From NCBI RefSeq assembly GCF_036227105.1, contig NZ_CP109434.1, forward strand, positions 2,112,001-2,176,000: a stretch of 64,000 nucleotides of DNA. Direction: 5' to 3'. This document shows, in pieces, positions 1 to 9,156 of the stretch. The stretch's first letter is position 1, and each line of letters starts with the position of its first letter. Source of the DNA: Amycolatopsis sp. NBC_01488 (GTDB lineage: Bacteria; Actinomycetota; Actinomycetes; Mycobacteriales; Pseudonocardiaceae). The notes under the pieces are model-generated. The model was given only the letters and a program-made list of their open reading frames with translations. It did not search any database and was not told the DNA's origin. The position numbers and the translations under genes are program-made.

Positions 1-644
1 GGATCTGGGCGGCGGCGCTGGTTCCGGCAGCAGCCCAGGCGTACGCGCGGGCGGGGCGCTGGCCGGAGGCCGACAACGTCGTCGAGGCGTTCGCCCGCCG
101 GATCGAAGGCCGCGACGCGCCGGTCGCGACGGCCGCGCTGGTGGCCGGGCGGGCGGTGTTGCTGGAGGCACGCGGCAAGCACCTGGCCGCGGCGGGCCTC
201 TTCGACGAAGCCGCGTCGGGCTATGCCGCGTTGCCGATGCCGTACCCCGCGACAGCGATGCGGGAGCGGGCGGCGATGTGCCGCCTCGCCGCGGGCAACC
301 GCGAGGCGGTCGAAGAGCTGACGGCGGCGGCCGAGGCGTACGAGCAGCTGGGCGCGACGCGGGACGCCGGTCGGTGCCGTCACCAGCTGCGCGAGCACGG
401 CGCTTGGGCGCCCTCACAACGCGGGCGTCGCGGGTACGGCAGCGAACTTTCCCCTCGAGAGCGGGAAGTCGCCCGGATGCTGGCGGAGGGCCGGACGAAC
501 CGGGAGATCGCGGACGGCCTGTTCCTCTCGCCGCGCACGGTGGAGCAGCACGTGGCGAAGGTGCTGCGGAAGCTCGGGGCACGCTCGCGGACGGACGTGG
601 CGAGGAAGCTCCCCGGCGAGGTGACGACCGCACCGGCTGGCTAG
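1..644 (+). CDS. LuxR-family transcriptional regulator, C-terminal part (5' end outside window)
   Basis: The reading frame is open from the first bases of the window (frame beginning at base 3) to the TAG at 642-644, so only the last 213 or so residues are seen. The N-terminal portion is an alanine/glutamate-rich helical stretch like the TPR-type regions of large LuxR (LAL-type) regulators. The last 65 residues form a GerE/LuxR helix-turn-helix with the hallmarks LSPREREVARMLAEG, TNREIA and LSPRTVEQHV. It should bind DNA as a transcription factor. The sensing portion lies outside the window, so its signal cannot be judged. An internal ATG at about 141 is not needed, because the frame continues upstream. 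Confidence 0.85.
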   Translation, partial: IWAAALVPAAAQAYARAGRWPEADNVVEAFARRIEGRDAPVATAALVAGRAVLLEARGKHLAAAGLFDEAASGYAALPMPYPATAMRERAAMCRLAAGNREAVEELTAAAEAYEQLGATRDAGRCRHQLREHGAWAPSQRGRRGYGSELSPREREVARMLAEGRTNREIADGLFLSPRTVEQHVAKVLRKLGARSRTDVARKLPGEVTTAPAG

Positions 645-672
645 CCGGGCGAGGGCGTCCTAGGTTGGGCGC

Positions 673-1344
673 GTGACAGAAGAGGCCCTTCCCGCGTGGC
701 GACGGCGAACCTCCGGGGAGACCCGGTGGCCCGCGATGGGCGTCGTCGTCGCCACCCTGGTGCTGCAGGTCGCCCTGCCCGAGGACATGGCACTGCACCC
801 CCAGTGGCTGCTGCCCGCCGTCTCCGCGCTGCTCGTCGTCGCGCTGCTGCTGGCCAATCCGGGCCGGATGACGCAGTTCAGCGCCGTCGAACGGGCCATC
901 TCGCTACTGCTCGTCGCCGCCGTGACGGCGGTGAACGCCGGTTCCGCGGTGACGCTCGTCTACAGCATCGCGACCGGCTCCATCGGCGACCGCGCCAGTG
1001 CGGTGCTGGTCACCGGCGGGATCGTCTACTGGACGAACATCGTCGCCTTCTCCCTCTGGTACTGGGAGTTCGACCGGGGCGGCCCGGGCCGGCGGGCCGC
1101 AGGCCGGGCCGAGTTCCCCGACCTGCAGTTCCCGCAGATGGCCGACCCGGACCTGGCGCACCAGGACTGGGAACCGTCCTACCTGGACTACCTCTACTTC
1201 TCGTTCACCAACGCGGCCGCCTTCAGCCCCACCGACGTCATGCCCCTGCGGATCTGGGCGAAGATGACGATGATGCTGCAGGCCGTCATCTCGCTCATCC
1301 TCGCGGTGATGGTGGTCGCGTGGGCGATCAACAACCTCAAATAG
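673..1344 (+). CDS. Multi-pass membrane protein, DUF1345-like
   Basis: This is a 223-residue protein starting at GTG 673, 28 nt after the LuxR gene. Five or so hydrophobic segments are visible: residues about 20-35, 45-60, 75-95, 108-128 and a last one at 198-220. The motif YLDYLYFSFTNAAAFSPTDV before the last helix resembles the re-entrant or pore-like segment of the DUF1345 membrane family. That family's biochemical function is not established. No soluble domain is evident. The family call rests on overall pattern and I hold it moderately. Confidence 0.6.
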   Translation: MTEEALPAWRRRTSGETRWPAMGVVVATLVLQVALPEDMALHPQWLLPAVSALLVVALLLANPGRMTQFSAVERAISLLLVAAVTAVNAGSAVTLVYSIATGSIGDRASAVLVTGGIVYWTNIVAFSLWYWEFDRGGPGRRAAGRAEFPDLQFPQMADPDLAHQDWEPSYLDYLYFSFTNAAAFSPTDVMPLRIWAKMTMMLQAVISLILAVMVVAWAINNLK

Positions 1345-1347
1345 GGC

Positions 1348-2073
1348 TCAGTGCCGCGCGATCGTGAAGCTCTGGCCGTCCGAACCGATCGCGCCCGGGA
1401 TCCACGTGTAGCTGCCGCGGTCGTCGGCGTTCAGCGCGGACGGGCTGGTCGAGGCCAGGTTCGTCCCGTTGAACTTGACGCCGGTGAACTTGACGCCGCC
1501 GGAGATCGACGGGTAGGAGTCCGTCGGCGACTCGATGATCGCCTCGGCCGACGAGTGCCTCGACGTCAGCGACTTGGTGGTCGTCTTGGTCCAGCCCTTG
1601 GTGGTGTCGGACAGGTCGAGCCGGTAGGTGTTGGTGGCGGTGCGCGTCACCGTCGCGGTGATGTGGTCGCCCGCGCCGACCGACACGTTGTAGTACACCG
1701 GCGCGGCCGGGTACATCTCGTACCAGGCCGAATACACCGCACGTCCGCTCGAGCAGTCCGTCTCGACGCCGGTCTGCTCCACTGTGGACGATCCGTCGCC
1801 GTCGATGCCGACCCACGGCGCGAACAGGTCGTTGGTGGAGTTGCAGGTCACCGACGGTTCGGTCCAGCTCGCCGTCGCCGTCGTGAAGCTGCCGAAGCTG
1901 ACGTAACCACCCCAGTTGCCGCCGGAGAACTGGTGGCCGTGGCTGTATGGCTTGAAAGAGTGCGAGCCGTACTCGACCGCGGCGTGCGCGGTACCTGAGA
2001 CCGCCAGGCCGGCGGCCGCCGCGGCAACCGCCGTGAGGACGCGGACAGCGCGCGACGCAAGGATTCTGGACAT
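1348..2073 (-). CDS. Secreted G1-family (eqolisin) glutamic peptidase
   Basis: The 241-residue precursor has a Sec-type signal peptide (positive N-terminus, hydrophobic residues 11-27, AHA-type cleavage near residue 32). The mature part matches the G1 peptidase fold: GGNWGGYV near residue 51, the conserved APWVGIDG at 85-92, Gln100 in VEQTG and Glu181 in IIESPT. These fit the catalytic Gln/Glu pair of scytalidoglutamic peptidase. Eqolisins are acid endopeptidases described mainly from fungi, with scattered bacterial members. It is convergent with the preceding membrane-protein gene, with only 3 nt between the stops. Extracellular protein degradation is the likely role. Confidence 0.85.
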   Translation of the reverse strand: MSRILASRAVRVLTAVAAAAAGLAVSGTAHAAVEYGSHSFKPYSHGHQFSGGNWGGYVSFGSFTTATASWTEPSVTCNSTNDLFAPWVGIDGDGSSTVEQTGVETDCSSGRAVYSAWYEMYPAAPVYYNVSVGAGDHITATVTRTATNTYRLDLSDTTKGWTKTTTKSLTSRHSSAEAIIESPTDSYPSISGGVKFTGVKFNGTNLASTSPSALNADDRGSYTWIPGAIGSDGQSFTIARH

Positions 2074-2221
2074 GCGGGGACTCCGTTCACCGATGGGGAC
2101 CGGGAAAACCGTGTGTCCAAGTGTTGGATTCGCGCCCGCGAGAAGGTAGCTACTTTCGAAGGGTCTTCACATTCCGGGAACGAATCACCAATTTGCCGGA
2201 TTTGCACGGTAACGAACGAAA

Positions 2222-2263
2222 GACCCGTGAAGGCCTCCACGGGGGAAGAGGCCTTCACGGGTC
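2222..2263 (-). terminator. Strong hairpin terminator of the ABC importer operon
   Basis: Perfect 16-bp inverted repeat, arms 2222-2237 and 2248-2263, with a 10-nt loop. It lies 40 nt beyond the stop of the substrate-binding protein gene. Read on the minus strand, the hairpin is followed by a T-rich stretch (tttcgttcgtt), as expected for intrinsic termination of leftward transcription. Confidence 0.75.
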
Positions 2264-2303
2264 CATGACGCTCACCTACCGCCCGGTCAGGTGAGCGGGG
2301 CTG

Positions 2304-3353
2304 CTAGCCCTGCTTCGCGGCCGCGTCGACGAACTCCGTCGTGTACGTCTTCGACAGGTCGATCGAATCCTTCTTCGGCTGCACGTTCTTCGAGAAGCTC
2401 GACAGCACCTCGAGCACGTTCTTCGCGCCCGCGGCGTCCATCTTGCCGTCGCCGTTGAACATCCCGATGCTGTCCTTGATGGACTTGATGTACAGCGCCT
2501 TGTCGCCGCCGCTGTAGGACGCCGGCATCTTCGCCGCGATCTCCTCCGGGCTGTGCCGGCCGATCCACTTCAGCGTGGCCACGAAGGCGTTGGCCAGCTT
2601 CTGCACCACGTCGTGGTTCTTGTCGACGAAGTCGCAGCCCATGTACAGCGACGACGCGGGGTACAGCCCGCCCAGCGCGGCCTTCGTGCCGTCGACCGTC
2701 CGCAGGTCGTACAGCACCTTCGCCTTGCCTGTGTTGGTCAGCTGCGCGATCGTCGGGTCGGTCGTCATGCCGCCGTCGATGCCGCCATTGTCCAGGCTCG
2801 CGATGAACGTCTGCCCGGCGCCGACCTTGACCGGCGTGTACTGGTCGGCCCCGACGCCCGCCTTGGCCGCCAGCGCCTTCGTGAGGAAGTCGGTGGACGA
2901 CCCGAGCGACGTCACGCCCAGCTTCTTGCCCTTGAAGTCGGCCGAGCTCTTGATCTGGTCAGCCTGCTTGGTGCCGACGACCTCGGCCTCACCGGGGATG
3001 TTGGCCAGCTGCACCACGCTCTTGATGCACTGGTCCTTGGCCTGCAGGTCGATCGTGTGGTCGTAGAACCCGACCACGCCCTGCACCTGGCCGGCGACGA
3101 GCGCGGTCTCGGCGTTGGCGCCCGACTGCTCGCTCTGCAGCTCGACGTCGATGCCCTGGGCGGCGAAGTTCCCGAGCTGCTGGGTGAGCATGGCGGGCAG
3201 GTAGATGACCTTTTCCAGGCCACCGACCATGATCGTGACCTTCGGCTTGCCACCCTCGCCCGTCGCGGCGACGCGGGAGTCCTGGCAGGCGGTGGTCAGT
3301 GCCGCTACCACGGTCAGCGCGGCGAGCGCGCCGGCGGTTCGGCGAATCCTCAT
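2304..3353 (-). CDS. ABC importer substrate-binding lipoprotein, NMT1/SsuA-like
   Basis: The 349-residue protein has a lipobox (LTTACQD, Cys about residue 23), so it should be anchored to the membrane and capture ligand outside the cell. The fold is that of NMT1/SsuA/TauA-type periplasmic-binding proteins, which bind sulfonates, nitrate, thiamine precursors or similar small anions and heterocycles. The sequence does not settle which. It is the last gene of a leftward operon (ATPase, permease, binding protein), 13 nt after the permease stop, and is followed by a strong hairpin terminator. A divergent two-component system lies upstream of the operon. Confidence 0.85.
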   Translation of the reverse strand: MRIRRTAGALAALTVVAALTTACQDSRVAATGEGGKPKVTIMVGGLEKVIYLPAMLTQQLGNFAAQGIDVELQSEQSGANAETALVAGQVQGVVGFYDHTIDLQAKDQCIKSVVQLANIPGEAEVVGTKQADQIKSSADFKGKKLGVTSLGSSTDFLTKALAAKAGVGADQYTPVKVGAGQTFIASLDNGGIDGGMTTDPTIAQLTNTGKAKVLYDLRTVDGTKAALGGLYPASSLYMGCDFVDKNHDVVQKLANAFVATLKWIGRHSPEEIAAKMPASYSGGDKALYIKSIKDSIGMFNGDGKMDAAGAKNVLEVLSSFSKNVQPKKDSIDLSKTYTTEFVDAAAKQG

Positions 3354-3366
3354 CGATTCGATCCTT

Positions 3367-4254
3367 TCAGATGACGGTCTGGCCGCTGGAGGCGGACATC
3401 GAGGGCCGCCAGCGCAGCAGCCGGTTTTCGAGGTTCCCGATGCCCCACTCGGCCACGAGGGCCACGACGGTGATGATGATCATGGCGGCGTAGATGCCCG
3501 CCGAGTCGAACGTGCCCTGCGCGTTCGAAATCAGGAAGCCGATGCCCGCCTTGGACCCGGCGTACTCGCCCACGACCGCGCCGATCAGCGCGAAGCCGAA
3601 GGCGGTGTGCAGCGAAGACAGGATCCAGGACGTCGCGCTCGGCAGCACGATCGCCTTGATCACCTGCATCCGGCCGGCGCCGAGGATGCGCGCGTTGTCG
3701 ATCAGGTTGCGGTCCACTTCGCGGGCGCCGGTGAAGGCGTTGAAGAACACCACGAAGAACACCAGCACGACGACGGTGGCGACCTTCGAGGCCAGCCCCA
3801 GCCCGAACCAGATCACGAACAGCGAGGCGAGCACGATGCGCGGCACCGCGTTGGCGGCCTTGATGAACGGCGCGAGCACGTCGGCCAGGTACTGGCTGCG
3901 GCCCAGGACGACCCCGAGGATCACGCCGGCCACCGCACCGATGGCGAAGCCGATCAACGCCTCTTCGACGGTGACCCACAACTGGTACCAGAGGGAACCG
4001 AAGTCGGTGCCGCTCGTGACCCATTCGACCAGCCGCTGCCAGATGCGGGACGGCTTCGAGTAGAAGAACGGGTCGATCCAGTAGGTCGCGGTCAGTTCCC
4101 AGCTGCCGAGCCAGGCGACCACGAGCGCCAGCCGCAGCAGCCAGGTGTTGCGCCTGCGCCGGGACGACGCCCGCTTCGCCCGCGTGAGGATGTCCTGCTC
4201 GGTTTCGAGCACCGGCAGGGAGGCGGCCGGAGCCGCCGGAGTCTCAAGCGACAT
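3367..4254 (-). CDS. ABC importer permease, SsuC/TauC-like
   Basis: Inner-membrane permease of about 295 residues with the BPD_transp_1 pattern: six predicted helices and an EAA-like cytoplasmic loop around the DNARILGAGRMQVIKAIVLP region. I place the start at ATG 4254 because AAGGGAG lies just upstream on the minus strand; the GTG at 4272 would sit before that ribosome-binding site. The ATG overlaps the end of the ATPase gene by 11 nt, implying translational coupling. It forms the channel of the NMT1/SsuA-type importer. Confidence 0.88.
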   Translation of the reverse strand: MSLETPAAPAASLPVLETEQDILTRAKRASSRRRRNTWLLRLALVVAWLGSWELTATYWIDPFFYSKPSRIWQRLVEWVTSGTDFGSLWYQLWVTVEEALIGFAIGAVAGVILGVVLGRSQYLADVLAPFIKAANAVPRIVLASLFVIWFGLGLASKVATVVVLVFFVVFFNAFTGAREVDRNLIDNARILGAGRMQVIKAIVLPSATSWILSSLHTAFGFALIGAVVGEYAGSKAGIGFLISNAQGTFDSAGIYAAMIIITVVALVAEWGIGNLENRLLRWRPSMSASSGQTVI

Positions 4255-5050
4255 TGCTCGCTCCCTTCTCACGGGCCTTGTCGACCTCGCTGCGCAGCGA
4301 TTCCCAGATGTCCGCGTAGAGCTTGCGGAAGTCGTCGGTGAGCCGCAGGTCCTCGACCTTCCGCGGCCGCTCCAGCGGGATTTCGAAGACGTCCTTCACG
4401 GTGGCGGGCGACGACGTCAGCACCACGACCTTGTCCGCCAGCGCGATCGCCTCGTCGAGGTCGTGCGTCACGAAGATGACCGCCGCACCCGAACCGGACC
4501 ACAGCCGCAGCAGCTCGTCCTGCATCAGTGCCCGCGTCTGGACGTCGAGCGCGGAGAACGGCTCGTCCATCAGCATGATCTTCGGCTTGGTGACCAGCGT
4601 CTGGGCAAGTGCGACGCGCTTGCGCATGCCGCCGGAAAGCTGGTGCGGGTAGTACTTCTCGAACCCGGCCAGCCCGACGCGGGCGATCCAGTCGACGGCC
4701 TGTGCCCGCGCCTCGGCCTTCGGCACGCCGCGGAAGCGCGGGCCGGACGCGACGTTGTCGAGCACCGACCGCCACGGCATCACGGCGTCGGTCTGGAACA
4801 TGTAGCCGACCCCGTCCGGAATGGACTGCACGTCCTCGCCGTTGACCCGCACCCGGCCGGCGGACGGCGGCTGCAGCCCGGACACCAGCGAGAGCGTCGT
4901 CGACTTGCCGCAGCCGGTCGGGCCGACGACGGCGACGAACTCGCCGGGCTGCACGGTCATGGTCAGATCGCGGACGGCCGTGTGCACGGAACCGGACCCG
5001 CTCGGGAACCGTTTGGTGGCTCCGGTGAGTTCGATCAGTGGGGGAACCAT
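4244..5050 (-). CDS. ABC importer ATP-binding subunit, SsuB/TauB-like
   Basis: The 268-residue ATPase has Walker A GPTGCGKST, signature LSGGMRKR, Walker B IMLMDEP and the H-loop VTHD, all intact and in order. The first gene of the three-gene importer operon, it powers uptake of the ligand captured by the lipoprotein. The sequence resembles nitrate/sulfonate/taurine ATPases. The 152-bp region between this start and the divergent sensor kinase should carry both promoters. Confidence 0.9.
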   Translation of the reverse strand: MVPPLIELTGATKRFPSGSGSVHTAVRDLTMTVQPGEFVAVVGPTGCGKSTTLSLVSGLQPPSAGRVRVNGEDVQSIPDGVGYMFQTDAVMPWRSVLDNVASGPRFRGVPKAEARAQAVDWIARVGLAGFEKYYPHQLSGGMRKRVALAQTLVTKPKIMLMDEPFSALDVQTRALMQDELLRLWSGSGAAVIFVTHDLDEAIALADKVVVLTSSPATVKDVFEIPLERPRKVEDLRLTDDFRKLYADIWESLRSEVDKAREKGASNVA

Positions 5051-5202
5051 GGGGAGGTGACTCCTTCGTCACGTGGTGGGGCTCACGTTGGGTAGGGACG
5101 TTAAGTACGTGTGGCGCGGGCGTGAAGCTTGTCGACGTTCTGCGTGGCAAGCGCGCGTTCTGAATGTTTTGCTCATTTAGCGCACGGCGCTGACCAGGGG
5201 GT

Positions 5203-6825
5203 ATGTTCCCTGGCATGCCAAAGTGGGCGCTCTTCCCGCGGATGCGGTTCAGCAGGCAGGTGCTGCTGCTGCAGATCGGCGTGGTCGTCCTCGTCGTCGG
5301 GATCGGCGTCGCACTGGTCAGCGCGCTGCTGAGCCACACCCTCACCGACCAGTTCAGCGAGCGCGCACTGGCCATCGCGAAGTCGGTGGCGGTGGACCCC
5401 GTCGTCATGGCCGATGCGGCCGCGAAGCTCCCCGGCGGCGCGCTCCAAGAGCGAGCCCTGAGCGTAGGAGCGCGAACCGACGCGCTGTTCGTCGTGATCA
5501 CCGATGACGAGGGCATCCGCCTCGCTCACCCGACCGCGAGCCTCATCGGGCAGAAGGTGAGTACGTCGGCGGAACGAGCGCTCGCCGGGTTCGACGACGT
5601 CAACACCGTGGCAAGCGGCACCCTCGGCCTGTCTGTCCGCAGCAAGACGCCGATCTGGACACCGGACCACCGCCGGGTGGTCGGTGAGGTGAGCGTCGGG
5701 TTCGAGGTGGCCCAGCCGATCAGCGAGTTCAACCAGAAGCTCGTGATCACGCTGCTGTTCGCCGGCGGCGCGTTGCTGCTCGGCGCGGGGGCGTCCGCGC
5801 TGCTGAACCGGCGGCTGCGGCGCGTCACGCACGGCCTCGAACCGCACGAGCTGACCGAACTGCTCTACGAACGCGAAGCCGTGTTGCACGGGATCGGCGA
5901 GGGCGTGCTCGCCGTCGACGAGGCAAACCGTGTCTCGGTGCGCAACGACGAAGCCGAACGCCTGCTGGGCACCGAACTCCCGCTCGGCGCGTCGATGTCC
6001 GAACTCGAATTGAGCCCGCGGCTGCACAAGGCCGTCGCCGAGGGCCGGCCGGTCGACAACCTCCTGGCGGTAGCGGGAAACCGCGTGCTCGTGATCAATT
6101 CCCGCGCGGTGCGGCTGGACGACCGGGACATCGGCACCGTGCTGACCTTCCGCGACCGCACCGACCTCGACACGCTCACCCGCGAACTCGACGGCATCCG
6201 TGCGCTGTCCGACGGGCTGCGCGCGCAGCGGCACGAGTTCGCCAACCGGCTCCACACGCTCTACGGGCTGCTCCAGCTCGGCCACCACACCGAAGCCGCC
6301 GAGTACCTGCAGACGCTGACGGACTCGCCGTCGGCGCGGCCGAGCGAGCTGGGCGACGCCGTCGCCGACCCGTACCTGCAGGCGTTGCTCGTGGCGAAAA
6401 CCGAGCAGGCGCAGGAAAAAGGCCTCACGCTCAAGCTGGCCGACGACACCTGGGTGCCGACGACCGTGACCGACCCGATCGCCGCGAACACCGTGATCGG
6501 CAACCTTGTCGACAACGCGCTGCACGCCGCCCGGATGGGCCCGCGGCGGCCGGCGACCGTCGAGATCAGCCTGCTCGCCGAGGGCGACACGCTGCATCTG
6601 TCCGTTGTGGACAGTGGATCCGGCGTGCCCGAGGACCTGCGGCGGAAGTTGTTCGACGAAGGCGTCTCGACGAAGATCGCGCCCGGCCACGGGCTCGGGC
6701 TGGCGCTCGCCCGGCAGGCCGCCCGCGCCCACGGCGGCGACGTCTGGCTGGCCGGCCCCGGCGACGGCGAGACGGGTGCCCTGTTCGTCGCGAAACTGCC
6801 CGGAATGCTGACGGAGGACGGATGA
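5203..6825 (+). CDS. CitA/DcuS-family sensor histidine kinase
   Basis: The 540-residue membrane kinase has a first TM helix at about 18-42, an extracellular sensing domain of about 130 residues, a second TM near 182-205, a PAS domain about 225-320, a dimerisation/phosphotransfer segment with RAQRHEFANRLHTL (phospho-acceptor His344) and a HATPase domain (NLVDNALHAA, DSGSGVP, GHGLGLAL). This is the layout of CitA/DpiB/DcuS kinases, which sense citrate or C4-dicarboxylates. ATG 5203 and ATG 5215 are both possible starts. The stop overlaps the regulator start as ATGA. The gene is divergent from the ABC importer, which it may control. Confidence 0.88.
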   Translation: MFPGMPKWALFPRMRFSRQVLLLQIGVVVLVVGIGVALVSALLSHTLTDQFSERALAIAKSVAVDPVVMADAAAKLPGGALQERALSVGARTDALFVVITDDEGIRLAHPTASLIGQKVSTSAERALAGFDDVNTVASGTLGLSVRSKTPIWTPDHRRVVGEVSVGFEVAQPISEFNQKLVITLLFAGGALLLGAGASALLNRRLRRVTHGLEPHELTELLYEREAVLHGIGEGVLAVDEANRVSVRNDEAERLLGTELPLGASMSELELSPRLHKAVAEGRPVDNLLAVAGNRVLVINSRAVRLDDRDIGTVLTFRDRTDLDTLTRELDGIRALSDGLRAQRHEFANRLHTLYGLLQLGHHTEAAEYLQTLTDSPSARPSELGDAVADPYLQALLVAKTEQAQEKGLTLKLADDTWVPTTVTDPIAANTVIGNLVDNALHAARMGPRRPATVEISLLAEGDTLHLSVVDSGSGVPEDLRRKLFDEGVSTKIAPGHGLGLALARQAARAHGGDVWLAGPGDGETGALFVAKLPGMLTEDG

Positions 6826-7481
6826 TCCGCACGCTCATCGTCGACGACGACTTCCGCGTCGCCGGGGTGCACGCCGGGTTCGTGGAGGAGGTCGACGGCT
6901 TCGCGGTCGTCGGCACCGCGCACACCGCGGCCGAGGCCCGCGCCCGCGTCCGCGAGCTCGCGCCGGACCTGATCCTGCTCGACGTCTACCTGCCCGACGA
7001 GTCCGGCCTCGCGGTGCTCCCGGAGCTGCAGACCGACACGATCGTGCTGTCCGCGGCGACCGACAGCGCGTCGGTGGCGGCCGCGATCCGGGCCGGCGCG
7101 CTGAACTACCTGATCAAGCCGTTCACCACGCGCCAGCTCGCGGAACGGCTGACGTCGTACGCGCGCTTTCGCGGCCTGCTCGCCGAAGACCGCGCCCTGG
7201 GCCAGGACGACGTCGACCGCGCGTACCGCGTGCTGCACGACCAGGACCGCACGTCCGCGCCGAAGGGCCAGTCGACGGCGACGTCCCGGCTCGTCTCGGA
7301 GCAGCTGCGCCGGGCGGGCCGCCCGTTGTCGGCCGCGGAAGTGGCCGGTGAGCTGGGCATGGCGCGCGCGACGGCGCAGCGGTACCTGACCGCGCTCGCC
7401 GAGTCGGGGACCGTCCAGATGCGCCTGCGTTACGGCGCCACCGGGCGCCCGGAGCACGAGTACCGCTGGTCCGACGCCTGA
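6822..7481 (+). CDS. CitB/DcuR-family response regulator
   Basis: The 219-residue regulator has a receiver domain (acidic pocket DDD at 8-10, phospho-acceptor Asp54 in LLDVYLPD, Lys in LIKPF) and a C-terminal helix-turn-helix of the type found in CitB/DpiA regulators (AAEVAGELGMARATAQRYL). It starts inside the kinase stop (ATGA overlap), so the pair is co-translated. It probably regulates uptake or use of a small organic acid. The divergent ABC importer is the nearest target. Confidence 0.9.
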   Translation: MIRTLIVDDDFRVAGVHAGFVEEVDGFAVVGTAHTAAEARARVRELAPDLILLDVYLPDESGLAVLPELQTDTIVLSAATDSASVAAAIRAGALNYLIKPFTTRQLAERLTSYARFRGLLAEDRALGQDDVDRAYRVLHDQDRTSAPKGQSTATSRLVSEQLRRAGRPLSAAEVAGELGMARATAQRYLTALAESGTVQMRLRYGATGRPEHEYRWSDA

Positions 7482-7483
7482 CG

Positions 7484-8113
7484 TCAGCGGCGCGTGGTCG
7501 TCGTCGTGTCCGCGCGGTACTGGTACTGCTGCATCATGCTTTCGGCCACGCCGACCCAGGACTGGACGAGGTTGGCCGTCGGCGTGGGCGACGGCAGGTC
7601 GACGCGGGCCTCGTCGGTTTCCGCCTGCTTCTTCTTCGGCTGCGACTTCGCCTGCGCCTGGACGTTCTTCGGCGTCGGCTTCGCGGGAACGGGGACAAAC
7701 ACGGTCGCCGGGGCTGGCGTGGCCACCGGCGCCTGCGGGGCCTGCGGCTGGGGCGCGGGCGCCTCGGCGACGGCCGGGCGCGCGTCCGGCTGGGCGACGT
7801 CGGCCGGGTCCGGGCCGAACAGGCTGCCGGTGGCCAGGCCGCCGGCCAGCCAGCCGGCCGCGACGAGCAGCACCGCGGCGCCGCCGCCCAGCCACGTGCG
7901 GGCGCGGCGCCGGATCACCACCGACTTCGGGCGCAGGTCCTGGTCGCACACCGGCGGCCGGGTGTAGATCGGCTCGGCCGCCGAGACGACGTCGTCCTCG
8001 GTGCGGCGGCGCTGGGGCAGGCTCGCCGCGATGATGCCGGTGCGGTCCAGCAGTTCGACCGCGGCGCGGTCGCGGGACGAACGGGTCGCACTGCGCGGTG
8101 CGGTGCGAAGCAT
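7484..8113 (-). CDS. Single-pass membrane protein with proline/alanine-rich extracellular region
   Basis: I place the start at ATG 8113, preceded by GGAGG at 7-nt spacing, giving 209 residues. A positively charged N-terminal cytoplasmic region is followed by one TM helix (TWLGGGAAVLLVAAGWLAGG, about residues 72-92). Then come about 70 residues rich in Pro/Ala/Gln, a Lys/Gln patch and a short C-terminus ending in TTTTTRR. No catalytic domain is recognised. It is convergent with the response regulator, with a 2-nt gap. Function unknown. Confidence 0.6.
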   Translation of the reverse strand: MLRTAPRSATRSSRDRAAVELLDRTGIIAASLPQRRRTEDDVVSAAEPIYTRPPVCDQDLRPKSVVIRRRARTWLGGGAAVLLVAAGWLAGGLATGSLFGPDPADVAQPDARPAVAEAPAPQPQAPQAPVATPAPATVFVPVPAKPTPKNVQAQAKSQPKKKQAETDEARVDLPSPTPTANLVQSWVGVAESMMQQYQYRADTTTTTRR

Positions 8114-8205
8114 CGGGGACCTCCGGTACGGGCAGCTCGCGGACCCCACGCATTCTGGACCATTTCGGACGGTGCTGTAAGAAACGCAACACCAATGAGT
8201 GAAGC

Positions 8206-9024
8206 TCAGCTTTCCATCTGCTTGAGCCCCATGCGCGCCAGGATCGCGAGCGGCCGCTGGTAGGCCGAGCCGAGCACCCGCGGGATGGCGTCGATGACGT
8301 AGGCGTCCGGTCCGATGAGGATCCGCGCCGACTTCCGCTGGATCCCGCGCAGGATCGTCTGCGCCGCCTTCTCCGGCGTCGTCTTCGCGATCCGCTCGAA
8401 GCCCTGCGCGGCTTGCTCCTGGTCGTCGGCGATGCTGCGCGCGTTGCGGACGATGTTCGTCTTGATCCCGCCGGGGTGCACGCAGCTCACGGCGACCGGG
8501 TGGCGCGCGATCAGCATTTCCTCACGCAAGGCTTCGGTGAATCCGCGGACCGCGAACTTCGCCGCGTTGTACGCGCTCTGCGTCGGCACGCCGACGAAGC
8601 CGAAGACGCTGGAAATGTTCACGACGTGCCCCTCGCCGGACGCGATCAGGTGCGGCAGGAAGGCCTTCGTCCCGTTCACGACGCCGCCGAGGTTGATGCC
8701 CATCAGCCAGTCGAAGTCCTCGAACTTCATCTCTTCGACGGTCGCGCCGAGCGCCACCCCGGCGTTGTTCACGACGACGTTCACGCGGCCGAACTCGCCG
8801 GCCACCTCCTCGGCGTGGGCGAGCACCGCGGCGCGGTCCGCGACGTCGAGGACGTACGCGCGGGCGTTGTCGCCGGCCAGCTTCGCCGTCTCCTCCGCGT
8901 TCGCGGCGTTGACGTCGGAGAGCGCGACCCGCGCCCCGCGCCGGGCGAACTCGAGCGACAGCGCCCGCCCGATCCCCGACCCCGCCCCGGTGACCACCAC
9001 GACCTTGTCCGCGAACTGCTTCAT
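8206..9024 (-). CDS. Short-chain dehydrogenase/reductase
   Basis: Classical SDR of about 272 residues with cofactor motif TGAGSGIG, NNAG, catalytic Ser in NISSVFG and YNAAK. I place the start at ATG 9024, preceded by GGGAGG; an upstream GTG at 9048 is less well placed. The C-terminal extension (about 50 residues after the Rossmann core) is typical of the acetoin-dehydrogenase-like SDRs common in actinobacteria. Substrate not deducible. Monocistronic and divergent from the S1 protease gene. Confidence 0.85.
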   Translation of the reverse strand: MKQFADKVVVVTGAGSGIGRALSLEFARRGARVALSDVNAANAEETAKLAGDNARAYVLDVADRAAVLAHAEEVAGEFGRVNVVVNNAGVALGATVEEMKFEDFDWLMGINLGGVVNGTKAFLPHLIASGEGHVVNISSVFGFVGVPTQSAYNAAKFAVRGFTEALREEMLIARHPVAVSCVHPGGIKTNIVRNARSIADDQEQAAQGFERIAKTTPEKAAQTILRGIQRKSARILIGPDAYVIDAIPRVLGSAYQRPLAILARMGLKQMES

Positions 9025-9156
9025 CGGCCCTCCCTGGGTGTTACTCACGAGTTACGGATACTAGCGGCTGTGAGCTTGCTGTGGGTGTGCTGATCGTGTC
9101 GCTGCGGCACCTTAAGGTGATGGGGTCGGGAACCGGGGCGAACGGACGAGGAGGCG

